Origin: BOG-1112 sp964611335
GTDB taxonomy: Bacteria > Bdellovibrionota_B > Oligoflexia > Oligoflexales > Bog-1112
Direction of reading: 5' to 3'
Length of the DNA: 64,000 nt
Assembly: GCA_964611335.1 (NCBI GenBank)
Contig: CAZSXR010000001.1
Coordinates: 868,001-932,000 of the forward strand
Shown: piece by piece, positions 27,510 through 35,988 of the stretch
How positions within the stretch are numbered: position 1 is the stretch's first letter
Layout: each line of letters opens with the position of its first letter
Notes under the pieces: generated by a model
Seen by the model: the letters and a program-made list of their open reading frames with translations, nothing else
The model's database searches: none
Told to the model about the DNA's origin: nothing
Made by a program: the position numbers and the translations under genes

Positions 27510-28373
27510 ATGAATTTATTGCAGATGATCGGCTCGTGTGAGCTGGGTTTAATTTATGCGTTGGTTGCTATTGGGGTTTATCTTTCCTTTCGAGTTATTG
27601 ATTTTCCAGACCTTACTGTAGATGGGGCATTCCCTTTAGGTGCAGCGGTTTCTGCAATACTGATTATCAACGGATGTAATCCTATATTTGCTTGTGTGTG
27701 TTCTATTTTTGCAGGAGCTCTTGCGGGTTTGATAACGGGACTTTTGAACGTACGTTGGCAAATACTGGGATTGCTTGCAAGCATTTTGGTTTTGACTGCA
27801 CTGTATTCGATCAACCTTCGTGTTATGGGGAATAAACCGAATCTTGCGATCATGGATGAAATCACTGTGTTTCATTATGGACCTGTGCTTGCAGTTCTTT
27901 CCGTAATTGTACTGTGTGTTTTAGTTCTCTTACATTTTTTCTTTGCTTCCCATTTTGGTCTTGCTGTGCGTGCAGGTGCCATCAATCCGAAAGCGGGAGC
28001 TGCGTATGGAATCAATGTTTCCAATATCAAACTTATAACTTTAGCAATGAGCAACGGACTGGTTGCTTTAGCAGGGTCTTTATTTGCACAATCTCAGGGA
28101 TTTGCAGATATTTCGATGGGAACGGGAACTATTATTGTCGGACTTGCATCTGTGATTATGGGAGAAGCTTTTTTCCATCCACGTTCTATCACTATGGCAC
28201 TCATTGCATGCGTAGTCGGTGCGGTTGTCTATTGGCTTGTCATCGCTTTAGCTTTGAATTCCGGAGAATTGGGTTTGAAGTCGAGTGATTTGAATGTGAT
28301 TACAGCTGTGATTGTAGCAACGACGATGATTGTTGCGCGTGTACGCAAAGGGGTGAAGTATGATCGTACTTAA
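27510..28373 (+). CDS. ABC transporter permease (TrpY-like, LivH fold)
   Basis: 287 residues, about eight membrane helices. The N-terminus reads MNLLQMIGSCELGLIYALVAIGVYLSFRVIDFPDLTVDGAFPLG across residues 1-44, seen here in short: GLIYALVAIGVYLSFRVID, typical of the branched-chain-type permease partner of ABC_sub_bind proteins. It starts 11 bases after the binding-protein gene behind AAAGGAG and overlaps the ATPase gene by 14 bases. Substrate is as for the binding protein, probably an aromatic amino acid. Confidence 0.9.
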   Translation: MNLLQMIGSCELGLIYALVAIGVYLSFRVIDFPDLTVDGAFPLGAAVSAILIINGCNPIFACVCSIFAGALAGLITGLLNVRWQILGLLASILVLTALYSINLRVMGNKPNLAIMDEITVFHYGPVLAVLSVIVLCVLVLLHFFFASHFGLAVRAGAINPKAGAAYGINVSNIKLITLAMSNGLVALAGSLFAQSQGFADISMGTGTIIVGLASVIMGEAFFHPRSITMALIACVVGAVVYWLVIALALNSGELGLKSSDLNVITAVIVATTMIVARVRKGVKYDRT

Positions 28374-29109
28374 AGATATAAATGTAACCTTCAATAAAGG
28401 TACTCATGTTGAAAATCAGGTTTTAAAAAATCTGAATCTTCAAATCGAAGAAGGTGAATTCATCACAGTCATCGGTGGCAATGGTGCTGGTAAATCTACA
28501 ATGATGAATGTTCTTACAGGAGATGTGATTCCGAATTCCGGTTCTGTTCTTATAGATGGAAAAGATCTTACACAGAAAACTACCCACCAACGTGCAGGAC
28601 TTATAGCACGCATTTTCCAAGATCCTATGGTGGGAACTTTTTCTCATCTTACAATTTTAGAAAATTTATGCCTTGCTCACAAACGTGGACAAAGCAGAGG
28701 AATGTCCTCTGCTAAAAGTAAAGATTTGCAAGACGAGTTTGCAAGACGTTTACGAAGTTTAGATATGGGTTTAGAGACTCGTATGCAGGATCGCGTGTCT
28801 TTGCTTTCCGGTGGACAAAGACAGGCTTTGAGTCTGGTAATGGCTACTTTGCAGAAAGCAAAAATTCTTTTGTTGGACGAACACACAGCTGCATTGGATC
28901 CTAAAACAGCACGTTTGATTTTAGAACTGAGTGAGAAGATGATTCAGGACTATAAACTTACGACTTTGATGATCACCCACAGCATGACGCAAGCCTTGTC
29001 TCACGGAACACGTACCCTTGCTATGCAGCAAGGGATTATTGCGAAAGACTGGAGAGGTGAAGAAAGAAAAAGTCTGACAGCGTCAGACTTGATTAAGTTT
29101 TTTGAGTAG
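28360..29109 (+). CDS. ABC transporter ATPase (TrpZ-like)
   Basis: 249 residues. Walker A GGNGAGKST near residues 38-46, Q loop IFQDPMVGTFSHLT, signature LSGGQRQALSL and Walker B ILLLDEHTAALDP, with Glu-His in place of the more usual Glu-Pro. The switch His is in LMITHSM. It overlaps the permease gene and completes the importer. EHTAALDP is a recurring variant in this ATPase subfamily. Confidence 0.92.
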   Translation: MIVLKDINVTFNKGTHVENQVLKNLNLQIEEGEFITVIGGNGAGKSTMMNVLTGDVIPNSGSVLIDGKDLTQKTTHQRAGLIARIFQDPMVGTFSHLTILENLCLAHKRGQSRGMSSAKSKDLQDEFARRLRSLDMGLETRMQDRVSLLSGGQRQALSLVMATLQKAKILLLDEHTAALDPKTARLILELSEKMIQDYKLTTLMITHSMTQALSHGTRTLAMQQGIIAKDWRGEERKSLTASDLIKFFE

Positions 29110-29258
29110 GGTTTTGTGGGGCAGGTGGAACGACGATGAATTGTCGATTTGGTGGGCAAAGAAAACCACAAGCTTACAAAGTAATATTTTTTGATATTGT
29201 GTTTTCAGGAAACCTCACCGAGAATTGAAAGAGATTGTCCTAGAGAAGGAGAGGCCCT

Positions 29259-30416
29259 ATCAAATCCTTACTTATCATTCTTATTTTCTTTAGCGGATGT
29301 AAATCAACCCTCAGGACTGAACATTCCAATAAGGTTTTTGGACTCAGCAAAGAGGAAGTTTCCTCTCCTCCTCCTTCTTCTTCAGAGGAGCTTCCTCTTG
29401 TTCTTTCCCTTAGTACGGGAGAGTTTATCATTCCTGTAGATAGAGAAGAGGTGAGTTCGACCTTACAAAACCAAAAATTGAATTTAGCTGATCCCTCTTC
29501 TTCTATGAGTGGAGAGGACCTGATGATCGCCTCTGGGGCCTTGTTGGGAGCTTTGCTTACAGCTGTTGGAGGGAAGTCTGCTGTAGGTTTTGTAAGGAAG
29601 GGAATGGATGATCCCGGTGGTTTGTTAGGATACACGACACGTAAGTTTCCCAATCTTTATTTTACAGTTTTCAAAGCTAAGAATGAGTTGATGGTTAAAA
29701 CTGGTCTCAGTACTCCTCTTCATGAGATCAGTTCAAATCCACAAGGAGCCCTTTACATAATTTCAGAAAATGGCAGGAAGATTACGGGTCCTGATGGAAA
29801 AGTTTTTCATCTACAAGAAGGGGCTAAACAAGCAGAAATATTTCTGGGGATATTGCCTAGCTCCTATGTTTTGGGTGAGTTGAAGAAAAAACTTGGAACC
29901 AAATTGGACAGTAAAGAACTTTTTGTCATCTCTCCTGTTGAAAGCCATGAATATAGGCATCTCGCCCCTGAGTTGAGAGATACCAATACCAGCTCCGGTG
30001 AAGCCATCGCTCATCAGGTGGATACTGTTGACAATGCTCCTGTTCGTATTTCTGAGATTAAGGAAGGTGTTGATTATATAGAACGCGGTGCGGAGCTAGA
30101 TAAGATCGAGTTGGTGCATTGTAAAAGTGGTGTGGGCCGTAGTGCAACATTAGTTGCTGCGTATTATATGAAAAATTACAAGATGTCTGCTCATGAAGCT
30201 GCAGCCTTCGTAAAAGAAAGAAGACCCGAAGTGGTTATAGACAAAGAAGGCCACTATCATAGGAAGGCTCTTGAAGATTACGATGTATATTTAGCAGTAA
30301 AGCGAGGAGAAGACGTTGAGAAGCTTCTCGATCTTTATAAAATCCGCGGTGACGCAGATAGAGTAAAAAAGATAAAAGATAACCTCAGTGAGAGCGAAAA
30401 AAACCTTATATTTTGA
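29259..30416 (+). CDS. Dual-specificity/tyrosine phosphatase-like lipoprotein, apparent ATC start
   Basis: A Cys-based phosphatase signature, HCKSGVGRS (nucleophile C288, Arg R294 in this numbering), lies in a frame conventionally starting at GTG 29451. The frame is open further upstream and encodes an evident lipoprotein signal, KSLLIILIFFSGC (lipobox Cys14), then a Ser/Pro linker. There is no ATG, GTG or TTG between the upstream stop at 29241 and 29451. A strong AAGGAG at 29246-29251 sits seven bases before ATC at 29259, exactly where ATG would be expected. I therefore place the start at that ATC (385 residues). The alternatives are a lost start codon, or a sequence error. A general acid Asp is not obvious. 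The 3' end overlaps convergent umuC by 11 bases. Confidence 0.7.
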   Translation: MKSLLIILIFFSGCKSTLRTEHSNKVFGLSKEEVSSPPPSSSEELPLVLSLSTGEFIIPVDREEVSSTLQNQKLNLADPSSSMSGEDLMIASGALLGALLTAVGGKSAVGFVRKGMDDPGGLLGYTTRKFPNLYFTVFKAKNELMVKTGLSTPLHEISSNPQGALYIISENGRKITGPDGKVFHLQEGAKQAEIFLGILPSSYVLGELKKKLGTKLDSKELFVISPVESHEYRHLAPELRDTNTSSGEAIAHQVDTVDNAPVRISEIKEGVDYIERGAELDKIELVHCKSGVGRSATLVAAYYMKNYKMSAHEAAAFVKERRPEVVIDKEGHYHRKALEDYDVYLAVKRGEDVEKLLDLYKIRGDADRVKKIKDNLSESEKNLIF

Positions 30417-31659
30417 GGAGATCCGACCAACGTGTGGTGTAACACGATGACCTCATCTGTGAACGCATTTTCCAATGAGATTTAGTCCCACCGCACGAAG
30501 CTGAACGCAGGACATTAGAACCAAAACTGTTGTTGATCTGATCCATCACCTTCATCAGGCTTTCATTGCGTACGTAAGCTTCTTTGTCATCAAAGAGCGC
30601 AAATCGGAAGTCTTCTCTGTCCATAATATCATTTAAAATCACACCTGCCTTTTTGTACTCTATGCCTTTCTTAAAAATCGTTTCCAAAGCACGATGGGCA
30701 GTTTTGATGAGCTCTACAGTAGACGAAGTAGGCACAGGTATTTTCACGGAGGCGCTGTTGTAGTACTGTGTAGTGTTCTTAAAACGATTCGTATGCACAA
30801 AAACTTGTATATACGCACAGATGCTATCCTGTTCTCGTAATTTTTCAGCTGCTGTAGAAACATAGCTTGCAACAGCTTCCTTCAAATCTGAAAGCTGAAA
30901 GACAGGATGAGAGAAGCTTCTCGAACTTATAATCTGTTTCTTACTTTTAGGCACAAGCTCAAGTTCCATACACTCTATGCCTTGCAATTCTTGCTGTATA
31001 TTTCTTCCTACTATGGTGAGAAGTTTTTGAATGACAAAAGGATCAGCATCACGAAGCTCTTTTGCAGTGTGGATATTTATGTTTTTCAATTTCGCAGCAG
31101 ACTGACGGCCTATTCCCCAAATATCTTCGACGGGAAATTTTGCAAGAGATGTTTCTTGCACATCTTTATCGGAAATATCAAAGACAGGAGATATATATTT
31201 TTGTTTTTTCGCTATTCTGTTGGCAAGTTTTGCTAAAACTTTCGTTTGTCCTATACCTACACAGACAGGAATTCCCGTCCACTGTTGTATAGTCTTGTAA
31301 ATGTTTTCCCCATGCAAAACGGGGTCTCTGATTCCATCAAGTTTTAAAAAAGCTTCATCAATGGAATAGATTTCAAGTTCAGGGCTCATATTGGAAAGTA
31401 TATGCATCACCCTTGCGGAAAGATCCCCGTAGAGGGTGTAGTTTGAAGAATAAACATACACTTTGTTTTTTTCGAGAAGGTCTTTGATCTTATGGTAAGG
31501 CTCTCCCATTTTGATTCCCAAAGCTTTCGCTTCATCTGAGCGGGAAATCGTCACGCCATCATTGTTGGATAAGACAATAAGAGGTTTGTTGCGTATTTTC
31601 GGGTTAAAAACACGTTCACAGGAACAGTAGAAGGAATTGCAATCTATAAGAGCAAACAT
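30406..31659 (-). CDS. umuC: DNA polymerase V catalytic subunit (Y family)
   Basis: 417 residues; error-prone translesion polymerase. The metal-binding residues are in MFALIDCNSFYCSCE (D6) and SIDEAFLKLD (D101, E102), and the YSSNYTLYGDLS motif lies near 70-81. The C-terminal UmuC-specific domain ends with SCGGTKSHWKMR. It starts on the last base of the preceding small gene's stop and is the last gene of a seven-gene minus-strand run from pstS. Confidence 0.96.
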   Translation of the reverse strand: MFALIDCNSFYCSCERVFNPKIRNKPLIVLSNNDGVTISRSDEAKALGIKMGEPYHKIKDLLEKNKVYVYSSNYTLYGDLSARVMHILSNMSPELEIYSIDEAFLKLDGIRDPVLHGENIYKTIQQWTGIPVCVGIGQTKVLAKLANRIAKKQKYISPVFDISDKDVQETSLAKFPVEDIWGIGRQSAAKLKNINIHTAKELRDADPFVIQKLLTIVGRNIQQELQGIECMELELVPKSKKQIISSRSFSHPVFQLSDLKEAVASYVSTAAEKLREQDSICAYIQVFVHTNRFKNTTQYYNSASVKIPVPTSSTVELIKTAHRALETIFKKGIEYKKAGVILNDIMDREDFRFALFDDKEAYVRNESLMKVMDQINNSFGSNVLRSASCGGTKSHWKMRSQMRSSCYTTRWSDLLKI

Positions 31660-32135
31660 TACAAATTCAAAGAATCAGGTTTCAAGGGTCTAAGCATCAT
31701 CAACTCAATCTCACCACTATTGTTCAAATAATCTCTGTATGATCTTAAAATGGCCTCCACATCATCTGCAGAAAAATTCACTCTTAAGAGAAAAAATTCT
31801 AAGGCATCTGAGGGAATGAATTTGGTCTTCAAAAGGCATAAGTGACAATGATTGTAAGATTCTCCAGTTATAGGGTCATAATCGTGATGTTCGATATGGG
31901 TATGATTTCTGTCTTCATAATGAATGACATCCAATTGGGTTTTATATTCGTGAAAAAAGTCTAACAATAATTCATGTGTTTCAGGCCATTGATTGATAGT
32001 AGCATATACTGTTAGAACATTTCGAGTTATCTCTATTTTAGAGATAGATTTATGGTTTAGATTTTCTAGAATCCAATTTGCAAAAGCGGAAGGAGCAATC
32101 CATAGTAAAAATAATATTTTCAAGTAAATTTTCAT
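31659..32135 (-). CDS. Exported protein of unknown function between umuD and umuC
   Basis: 158 residues with a Sec signal peptide (1-19, ending PSAFA). The mature protein has a His/Cys-rich patch near residues 80-105 (HIEHHDYD, then HCHLCLL) that could bind metal. I recognise no family. It sits nine bases after umuD, and its stop overlaps the umuC ATG by one base, which is unusual because umuD and umuC are normally adjacent. Co-transcription is near certain; a role in mutagenesis is not, as the protein should leave the cytoplasm. Confidence 0.65.
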   Translation of the reverse strand: MKIYLKILFLLWIAPSAFANWILENLNHKSISKIEITRNVLTVYATINQWPETHELLLDFFHEYKTQLDVIHYEDRNHTHIEHHDYDPITGESYNHCHLCLLKTKFIPSDALEFFLLRVNFSADDVEAILRSYRDYLNNSGEIELMMLRPLKPDSLNL

Positions 32136-32144
32136 AAGATCTTC

Positions 32145-32543
32145 CTATTTCAAAGAATGAATCACATTGGTTGCTACACCCCATATTTCGAATTCCATGC
32201 CTTCCTGTATGTCCAAGGAGGCATATTTGGGGTTTTCAGAACTCAATGTTATTTTCCCATTGTGGATAAGCAAACGTTTTATCGTAAAACCACCATTCAC
32301 AATCGCAAGAACAATACTGTTATGAACTGCTGTCTGCGAACGGTCGATCATAATCAGGTCCCCTTCAAAAATACCGGCTCTTTCCATGGAATCACCCGCA
32401 GCACGCACGTAAAAAGTTGCGCTCGGATTCTTAATCAGATGTTCATTCAAATCCAAAGATCTATCAAGGTAATCATCTGCAGGTGAGGGGAAACCTGCAG
32501 AAACAGGACAAAGAAAAAACGGAAGATGCACTTCCGTTTTCAC
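32145..32543 (-). CDS. umuD: UmuD-type self-cleaving subunit of DNA polymerase V
   Basis: S24 peptidase of the UmuD/LexA group. With the GTG at 32543 it has 132 residues. The cleavage site is Ala16-Gly17 (SAGFPSP), with Ser52 (GDSM) and Lys89 (FTIKR); the 36- and 37-residue spacings equal those in E. coli UmuD. RecA-stimulated cleavage gives the active UmuD'. The frame is open upstream to 32603 inside the ATPase gene, but similarity begins near this GTG, one base after that gene's stop. The ribosome site is weak, so coupling to the ATPase gene is likely. No obvious SOS promoter can lie directly ahead of it. Confidence 0.9.
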   Translation of the reverse strand: MKTEVHLPFFLCPVSAGFPSPADDYLDRSLDLNEHLIKNPSATFYVRAAGDSMERAGIFEGDLIMIDRSQTAVHNSIVLAIVNGGFTIKRLLIHNGKITLSSENPKYASLDIQEGMEFEIWGVATNVIHSLK

Positions 32544-32544
32544 A

Positions 32545-33270
32545 TCACACTTTATTAAGAAGACGGATGGCTCCGTCCCTAACCAGCCATACTCGGTCTG
32601 CATACTGCTCCCATTCTCTTTCGCTGTGAGAAATCATGACCGTAGTATAACGATCCTTCATGTTTCTTAAAAGACTTAAAATCTCCTGTGCAGAATCATT
32701 ATCCAAAGATGCCGTTGGCTCATCTAAAAACAAAAATTCTGGTTCCATCGCTAGCGCTCTTGCCAAACACATCCTTTGCTGCTGGCCTACCGACAAGCGC
32801 TGCGCAGGCTTATCCAGACGCGATTTGAGATCATCCCACAAGGAAACTTTTTCAAGAGCACTCTGCATAGTACTTTCACAAAGTTCAGGTGAGAGTTTGC
32901 GTACAAGTTTCAAGGGAAGAAAGAAATTATTGCGAACAGAACCCGGTAACAAATGGGGAGTTTGAAAAACCATCGCAACTTTCGAACGCAATAAACTCAT
33001 GGAAATATTTAATTGCGGATAAATAGACACCCACGAATTCGCAATGTGCAAATTCATATTGCCTTCTATTGTCATGGAAGGAAAGTGCTCACTCAAACGG
33101 TTGAAAGTGTAAAATAAAGACGTTTTACCACCACCGGAAGGTCCTGCTAGGAATGTTAAATCACCCGCATAGAAATCGAAAGAAACCTTATCTAAAACCA
33201 CATGAGATTCATAAGAGATAGAAAGATTCGAAACACTTCCCTTTTTCATTTTCTCTTTAGTATCAAACAT
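32545..33270 (-). CDS. pstB: Phosphate-type ABC transporter ATPase
   Basis: With the ATG at 33270 it has 241 residues; a GGGAGGG about seven bases upstream decides this start, eight bases inside the end of the permease gene. Walker A is GPSGGGKTS, the Q loop MVFQTPHLLPGSV, the signature LSVGQQQRMCLARAL and Walker B FLFLDEPTASLD. The order binding protein, two permeases, ATPase is that of pstSCAB. It is more divergent than usual PstB, so related oxyanions remain possible. No phoU follows; instead umuD begins one base after the stop. Confidence 0.82.
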   Translation of the reverse strand: MFDTKEKMKKGSVSNLSISYESHVVLDKVSFDFYAGDLTFLAGPSGGGKTSLFYTFNRLSEHFPSMTIEGNMNLHIANSWVSIYPQLNISMSLLRSKVAMVFQTPHLLPGSVRNNFFLPLKLVRKLSPELCESTMQSALEKVSLWDDLKSRLDKPAQRLSVGQQQRMCLARALAMEPEFLFLDEPTASLDNDSAQEILSLLRNMKDRYTTVMISHSEREWEQYADRVWLVRDGAIRLLNKV

Positions 33271-34117
33271 TCTGTTTCCCTCCCACAAGCCGCTCACTCA
33301 AAAAGGAAAGTGTAAAAGTTAAAGTCACTAAAACCAATGTCGTTGCATAGACAATTCTATGATCATGTGCACCTCTATTCTCGGTGATACCAATCAAGAT
33401 CTGTATGGATAAACTGCTAAAAGAATCCGTTAAACTGTGTGGAAAAATGGCATCTGCTACCGCACCTGTCAGCAATATAATAGCTGTATCTTCCGCGGCT
33501 CTCAGCGTTGCTAAAAACAAACCTCTGCCAATACCCCTACGTGCCTTAGGTAAAAGCACAAAGACGGCATTCTGCAAAGGGCTGAGACCTAAAGAAAGAC
33601 CCGTCATCTTCAAGCCTTCAGGAAGCTGACTCAGTGCATTTTCCGTAGAACGTACAAGCACAGGTAAGACAAGAAGACTCAAACACAAAGCAGACAATAT
33701 CAAACATGGCTGTGCATGAAGATCTAAATGTTGACGCATAAATAAAATGGCAAAGTATCCTGAAAATCCAAGCACTATAGAAGGTGTACTGGAAAGTAAC
33801 AGCAGTATAAAATTTACAAATTTTTTCAACCGCACCTTTGCAAAAAATTGCGACCAAACACCCATTGAAATTCCCAAAGGGCTAGCAATCACTAAAGTGA
33901 GAAAGATAACTAAGAGGGTTCCAAATACTGCAGGAATGAGCTTGCGAATCAGCGGAATTTTAAAATAACTAAGCTCCGCATATTGCGGATCACTCAGTAA
34001 AATATAGAAAGATGCAATACCCTGACTTACTAAAACATATAAAAACGAAGCACTCAAAACTAGAAAGATAAAAGCACAGGTCCAAGCAAAATATTTTGCA
34101 AAGCGCTCTTTCATCAT
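33263..34117 (-). CDS. pstA: Phosphate-type ABC transporter permease PstA-like
   Basis: 284 residues with about six membrane helices. It shows PstA features such as GTLLVIFLTLVIASPLGI near residues 65-82, SSTPSIVLGFSGYF near 110 and an EAA-like loop in TGLSLGLSPLQNAVFVLLPKA near 174-194. It overlaps the PstC-like gene by four bases (ATGA) and the ATPase gene by eight. Confidence 0.87.
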   Translation of the reverse strand: MMKERFAKYFAWTCAFIFLVLSASFLYVLVSQGIASFYILLSDPQYAELSYFKIPLIRKLIPAVFGTLLVIFLTLVIASPLGISMGVWSQFFAKVRLKKFVNFILLLLSSTPSIVLGFSGYFAILFMRQHLDLHAQPCLILSALCLSLLVLPVLVRSTENALSQLPEGLKMTGLSLGLSPLQNAVFVLLPKARRGIGRGLFLATLRAAEDTAIILLTGAVADAIFPHSLTDSFSSLSIQILIGITENRGAHDHRIVYATTLVLVTLTFTLSFLSERLVGGKQNV

Positions 34118-34950
34118 TTTTGCACCTTACGTTTTTGAGTAAGAAGAGTGGTTCCTACAGTTAAAGTAAGTAGGAAAAACACAGCAACAAACAAAGAATC
34201 AAAAATGGGCGCAAACGCGTCCGTAGAAGCAACCAAAGCTATGTGAGCAGTAAGCACACGGACTGGAGAAAAGAGGGATTCGGGAATTTGTGGAGCATTG
34301 CCTGAAACAAGAAGAGAAATCATCGTATCACCTAAAGACCGACAAAATCCCATAGCGCCTGATGCAATCAAGGCGGTTTTGGATTCAGGAAGTACAATCC
34401 ATAATATTTTCTGAATGTGAGTAAAGCCCAAAGCTTCGGCAGTCATCCCCATTTTTTCTTCTGCTGCAGAAAAAGCAGCTGTGCAAAGTTTTGTTTGAAA
34501 AGGGACAAGAAAAAAACTGAGTGTGAGTATAGTTGCAAGCAAAGAATAGCCACTTGCTTCCGTATACAATCTTATAAAGGGGACTACATACAAAGCTCCC
34601 CCTAGCGCAAAAACCAAAGAGGGTATAGAAGACATCGCACGGATGAGAAAAAGCACAGGAATACGCAGAAACCTAGGCCCTAAACCCTGCAAGAAGAGGG
34701 CAGCGCCAAAACCCCAAACAAAAGCGATGGAACTTGCAAATAAAGCAAGCAACACAGAGTTAAGCATCATCGCGAGGACACCATAGTGCCCTGTAAGGGG
34801 ACTCCATTCCCACGTCATGAAGCTAAGTATGTTTGAATCAAGTAGTCCGAGAAATTTTGCGAGGAGTATTCCCCAAAGAAAGAGCACAGCTCCTAAAAAT
34901 AAAGCAACAGGAGCGAAAAAAAGAAAAGGACTTGCAGAACTGTATCTCAC
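34114..34950 (-). CDS. pstC: Phosphate-type ABC transporter permease PstC-like
   Basis: 278 residues with about six helices. PstC-like stretches are FMTWEWSPLTGHYGVLAMM near 43-61, IRAMSSIPSLVFALGGALY near 103-121 and the cytoplasmic loop TAEALGFTHIQKILWIVLPES near 170-190. It overlaps the binding-protein gene by four bases. It forms the membrane channel with the PstA-like subunit. Confidence 0.87.
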   Translation of the reverse strand: MRYSSASPFLFFAPVALFLGAVLFLWGILLAKFLGLLDSNILSFMTWEWSPLTGHYGVLAMMLNSVLLALFASSIAFVWGFGAALFLQGLGPRFLRIPVLFLIRAMSSIPSLVFALGGALYVVPFIRLYTEASGYSLLATILTLSFFLVPFQTKLCTAAFSAAEEKMGMTAEALGFTHIQKILWIVLPESKTALIASGAMGFCRSLGDTMISLLVSGNAPQIPESLFSPVRVLTAHIALVASTDAFAPIFDSLFVAVFFLLTLTVGTTLLTQKRKVQK

Positions 34951-35801
34951 AATTTGCGTACACCTTTTTTCTTAATACCTTTGTAAGTAGGAACCAATCC
35001 CCACTTACTAATGATAGCAGCACTTTCGGGTCCCTTTAAATAATCTAGGAAAGCTTTAATCAGAGGACTCTGAGCGCTGTGAGCATTAATATAAAGTTCT
35101 CTTACAAGTGGGTACGTTTTCTTTCGAATACTCTCAGTAGTCGCTTTATACCCATTCAAACGCAAGGCTTTCACCGTATCATCGAGGTAACCAAAACTTA
35201 CAAAACCGATCCCATAACGATCGTTTGCGATCGCGAGTTTCATAGCACCTTGTGAATTGGTATAATTTGCAGATCTTGCAAGTTTCTTTTGTTTTAGAAC
35301 ATGTTCCACGAAAACATCCTGAGTTCCACTTGCTTCATCACGAACGTACAAATGTATGGCTTGTTTTTCATGAGTCCACTTTTCCCATGTTGTAATTTCA
35401 CCTGAAAATATTTTTTGCAAATCTGTTGAACTTATATTCGTAAGAGGATTTTGAGGATTGACTACGAAAGTAATCGCATCTAAAGCCAAAGCATAGGAAG
35501 AAAGCTTGTAACGTGTGCGCTCTTCTTCCGACAAGGGTCGACCTGTGTTTGCAAGATCCACCAAACCAGCGCCTAGCTTTTGCACACCCACACCAGAACC
35601 ACCGCCACTGATTAAGACTCGGAATTCAGGATTCTGTTGAGTCAGTGTATTTGCAATTTCTTGCATAAAAGCAATGTGAGCAGTTCCGCCTGCAACCTTG
35701 ATAGTCCCTGAATGTTTGAATAGCTTTTCTGCATGAGCATTCGAGAAGCTCAGAAAAAAGAAAGTACCGAAAAAAAGAGATGGGATTTTTCTTGCTAACA
35801 T
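34947..35801 (-). CDS. pstS: Phosphate-type ABC transporter substrate-binding protein
   Basis: 284 residues with a Sec signal peptide (1-24, ending SNAHA). The mature protein has PstS-like elements: IKVAGGTAHI in place of the usual GAGSTF region, ISGGGSGVGVQKL near 64-76 and a ligand-loop candidate VRDEASGTQDVF near 151-162. It is the first gene of the pstSCAB-umuD-X-umuC run. About 187 bases lie between it and the divergent gene at 35989, AT-rich, so the promoter is probably there; I saw no certain Pho box. Confidence 0.87.
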   Translation of the reverse strand: MLARKIPSLFFGTFFFLSFSNAHAEKLFKHSGTIKVAGGTAHIAFMQEIANTLTQQNPEFRVLISGGGSGVGVQKLGAGLVDLANTGRPLSEEERTRYKLSSYALALDAITFVVNPQNPLTNISSTDLQKIFSGEITTWEKWTHEKQAIHLYVRDEASGTQDVFVEHVLKQKKLARSANYTNSQGAMKLAIANDRYGIGFVSFGYLDDTVKALRLNGYKATTESIRKKTYPLVRELYINAHSAQSPLIKAFLDYLKGPESAAIISKWGLVPTYKGIKKKGVRKL

Positions 35802-35988
35802 ACTGTTTTCATCTTATTATTTTTGGTTTTTTAAAGACTCCGACCCAAAGTTGGGCACAATCATAGCATCGGCGGAAGAGGAAATAAAGGGACGGTTCAT
35901 TTACATTTAATTTAAAACTTGTTAGAAACAAAGGAGTCTCATCCTTAGACTGTTTCTAAGTTTTCACCCACTGAGAGGAATAATCATT

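Noticed and set aside
29135..29150. CGAC/GTCG hairpin after the transporter ATPase as a terminator
   Set aside because: Four-base stem with no T-run.
29191..29439. 82-codon frame ahead of the phosphatase gene
   Set aside because: It runs in another frame over the lipoprotein signal region, which gives a far more convincing protein.
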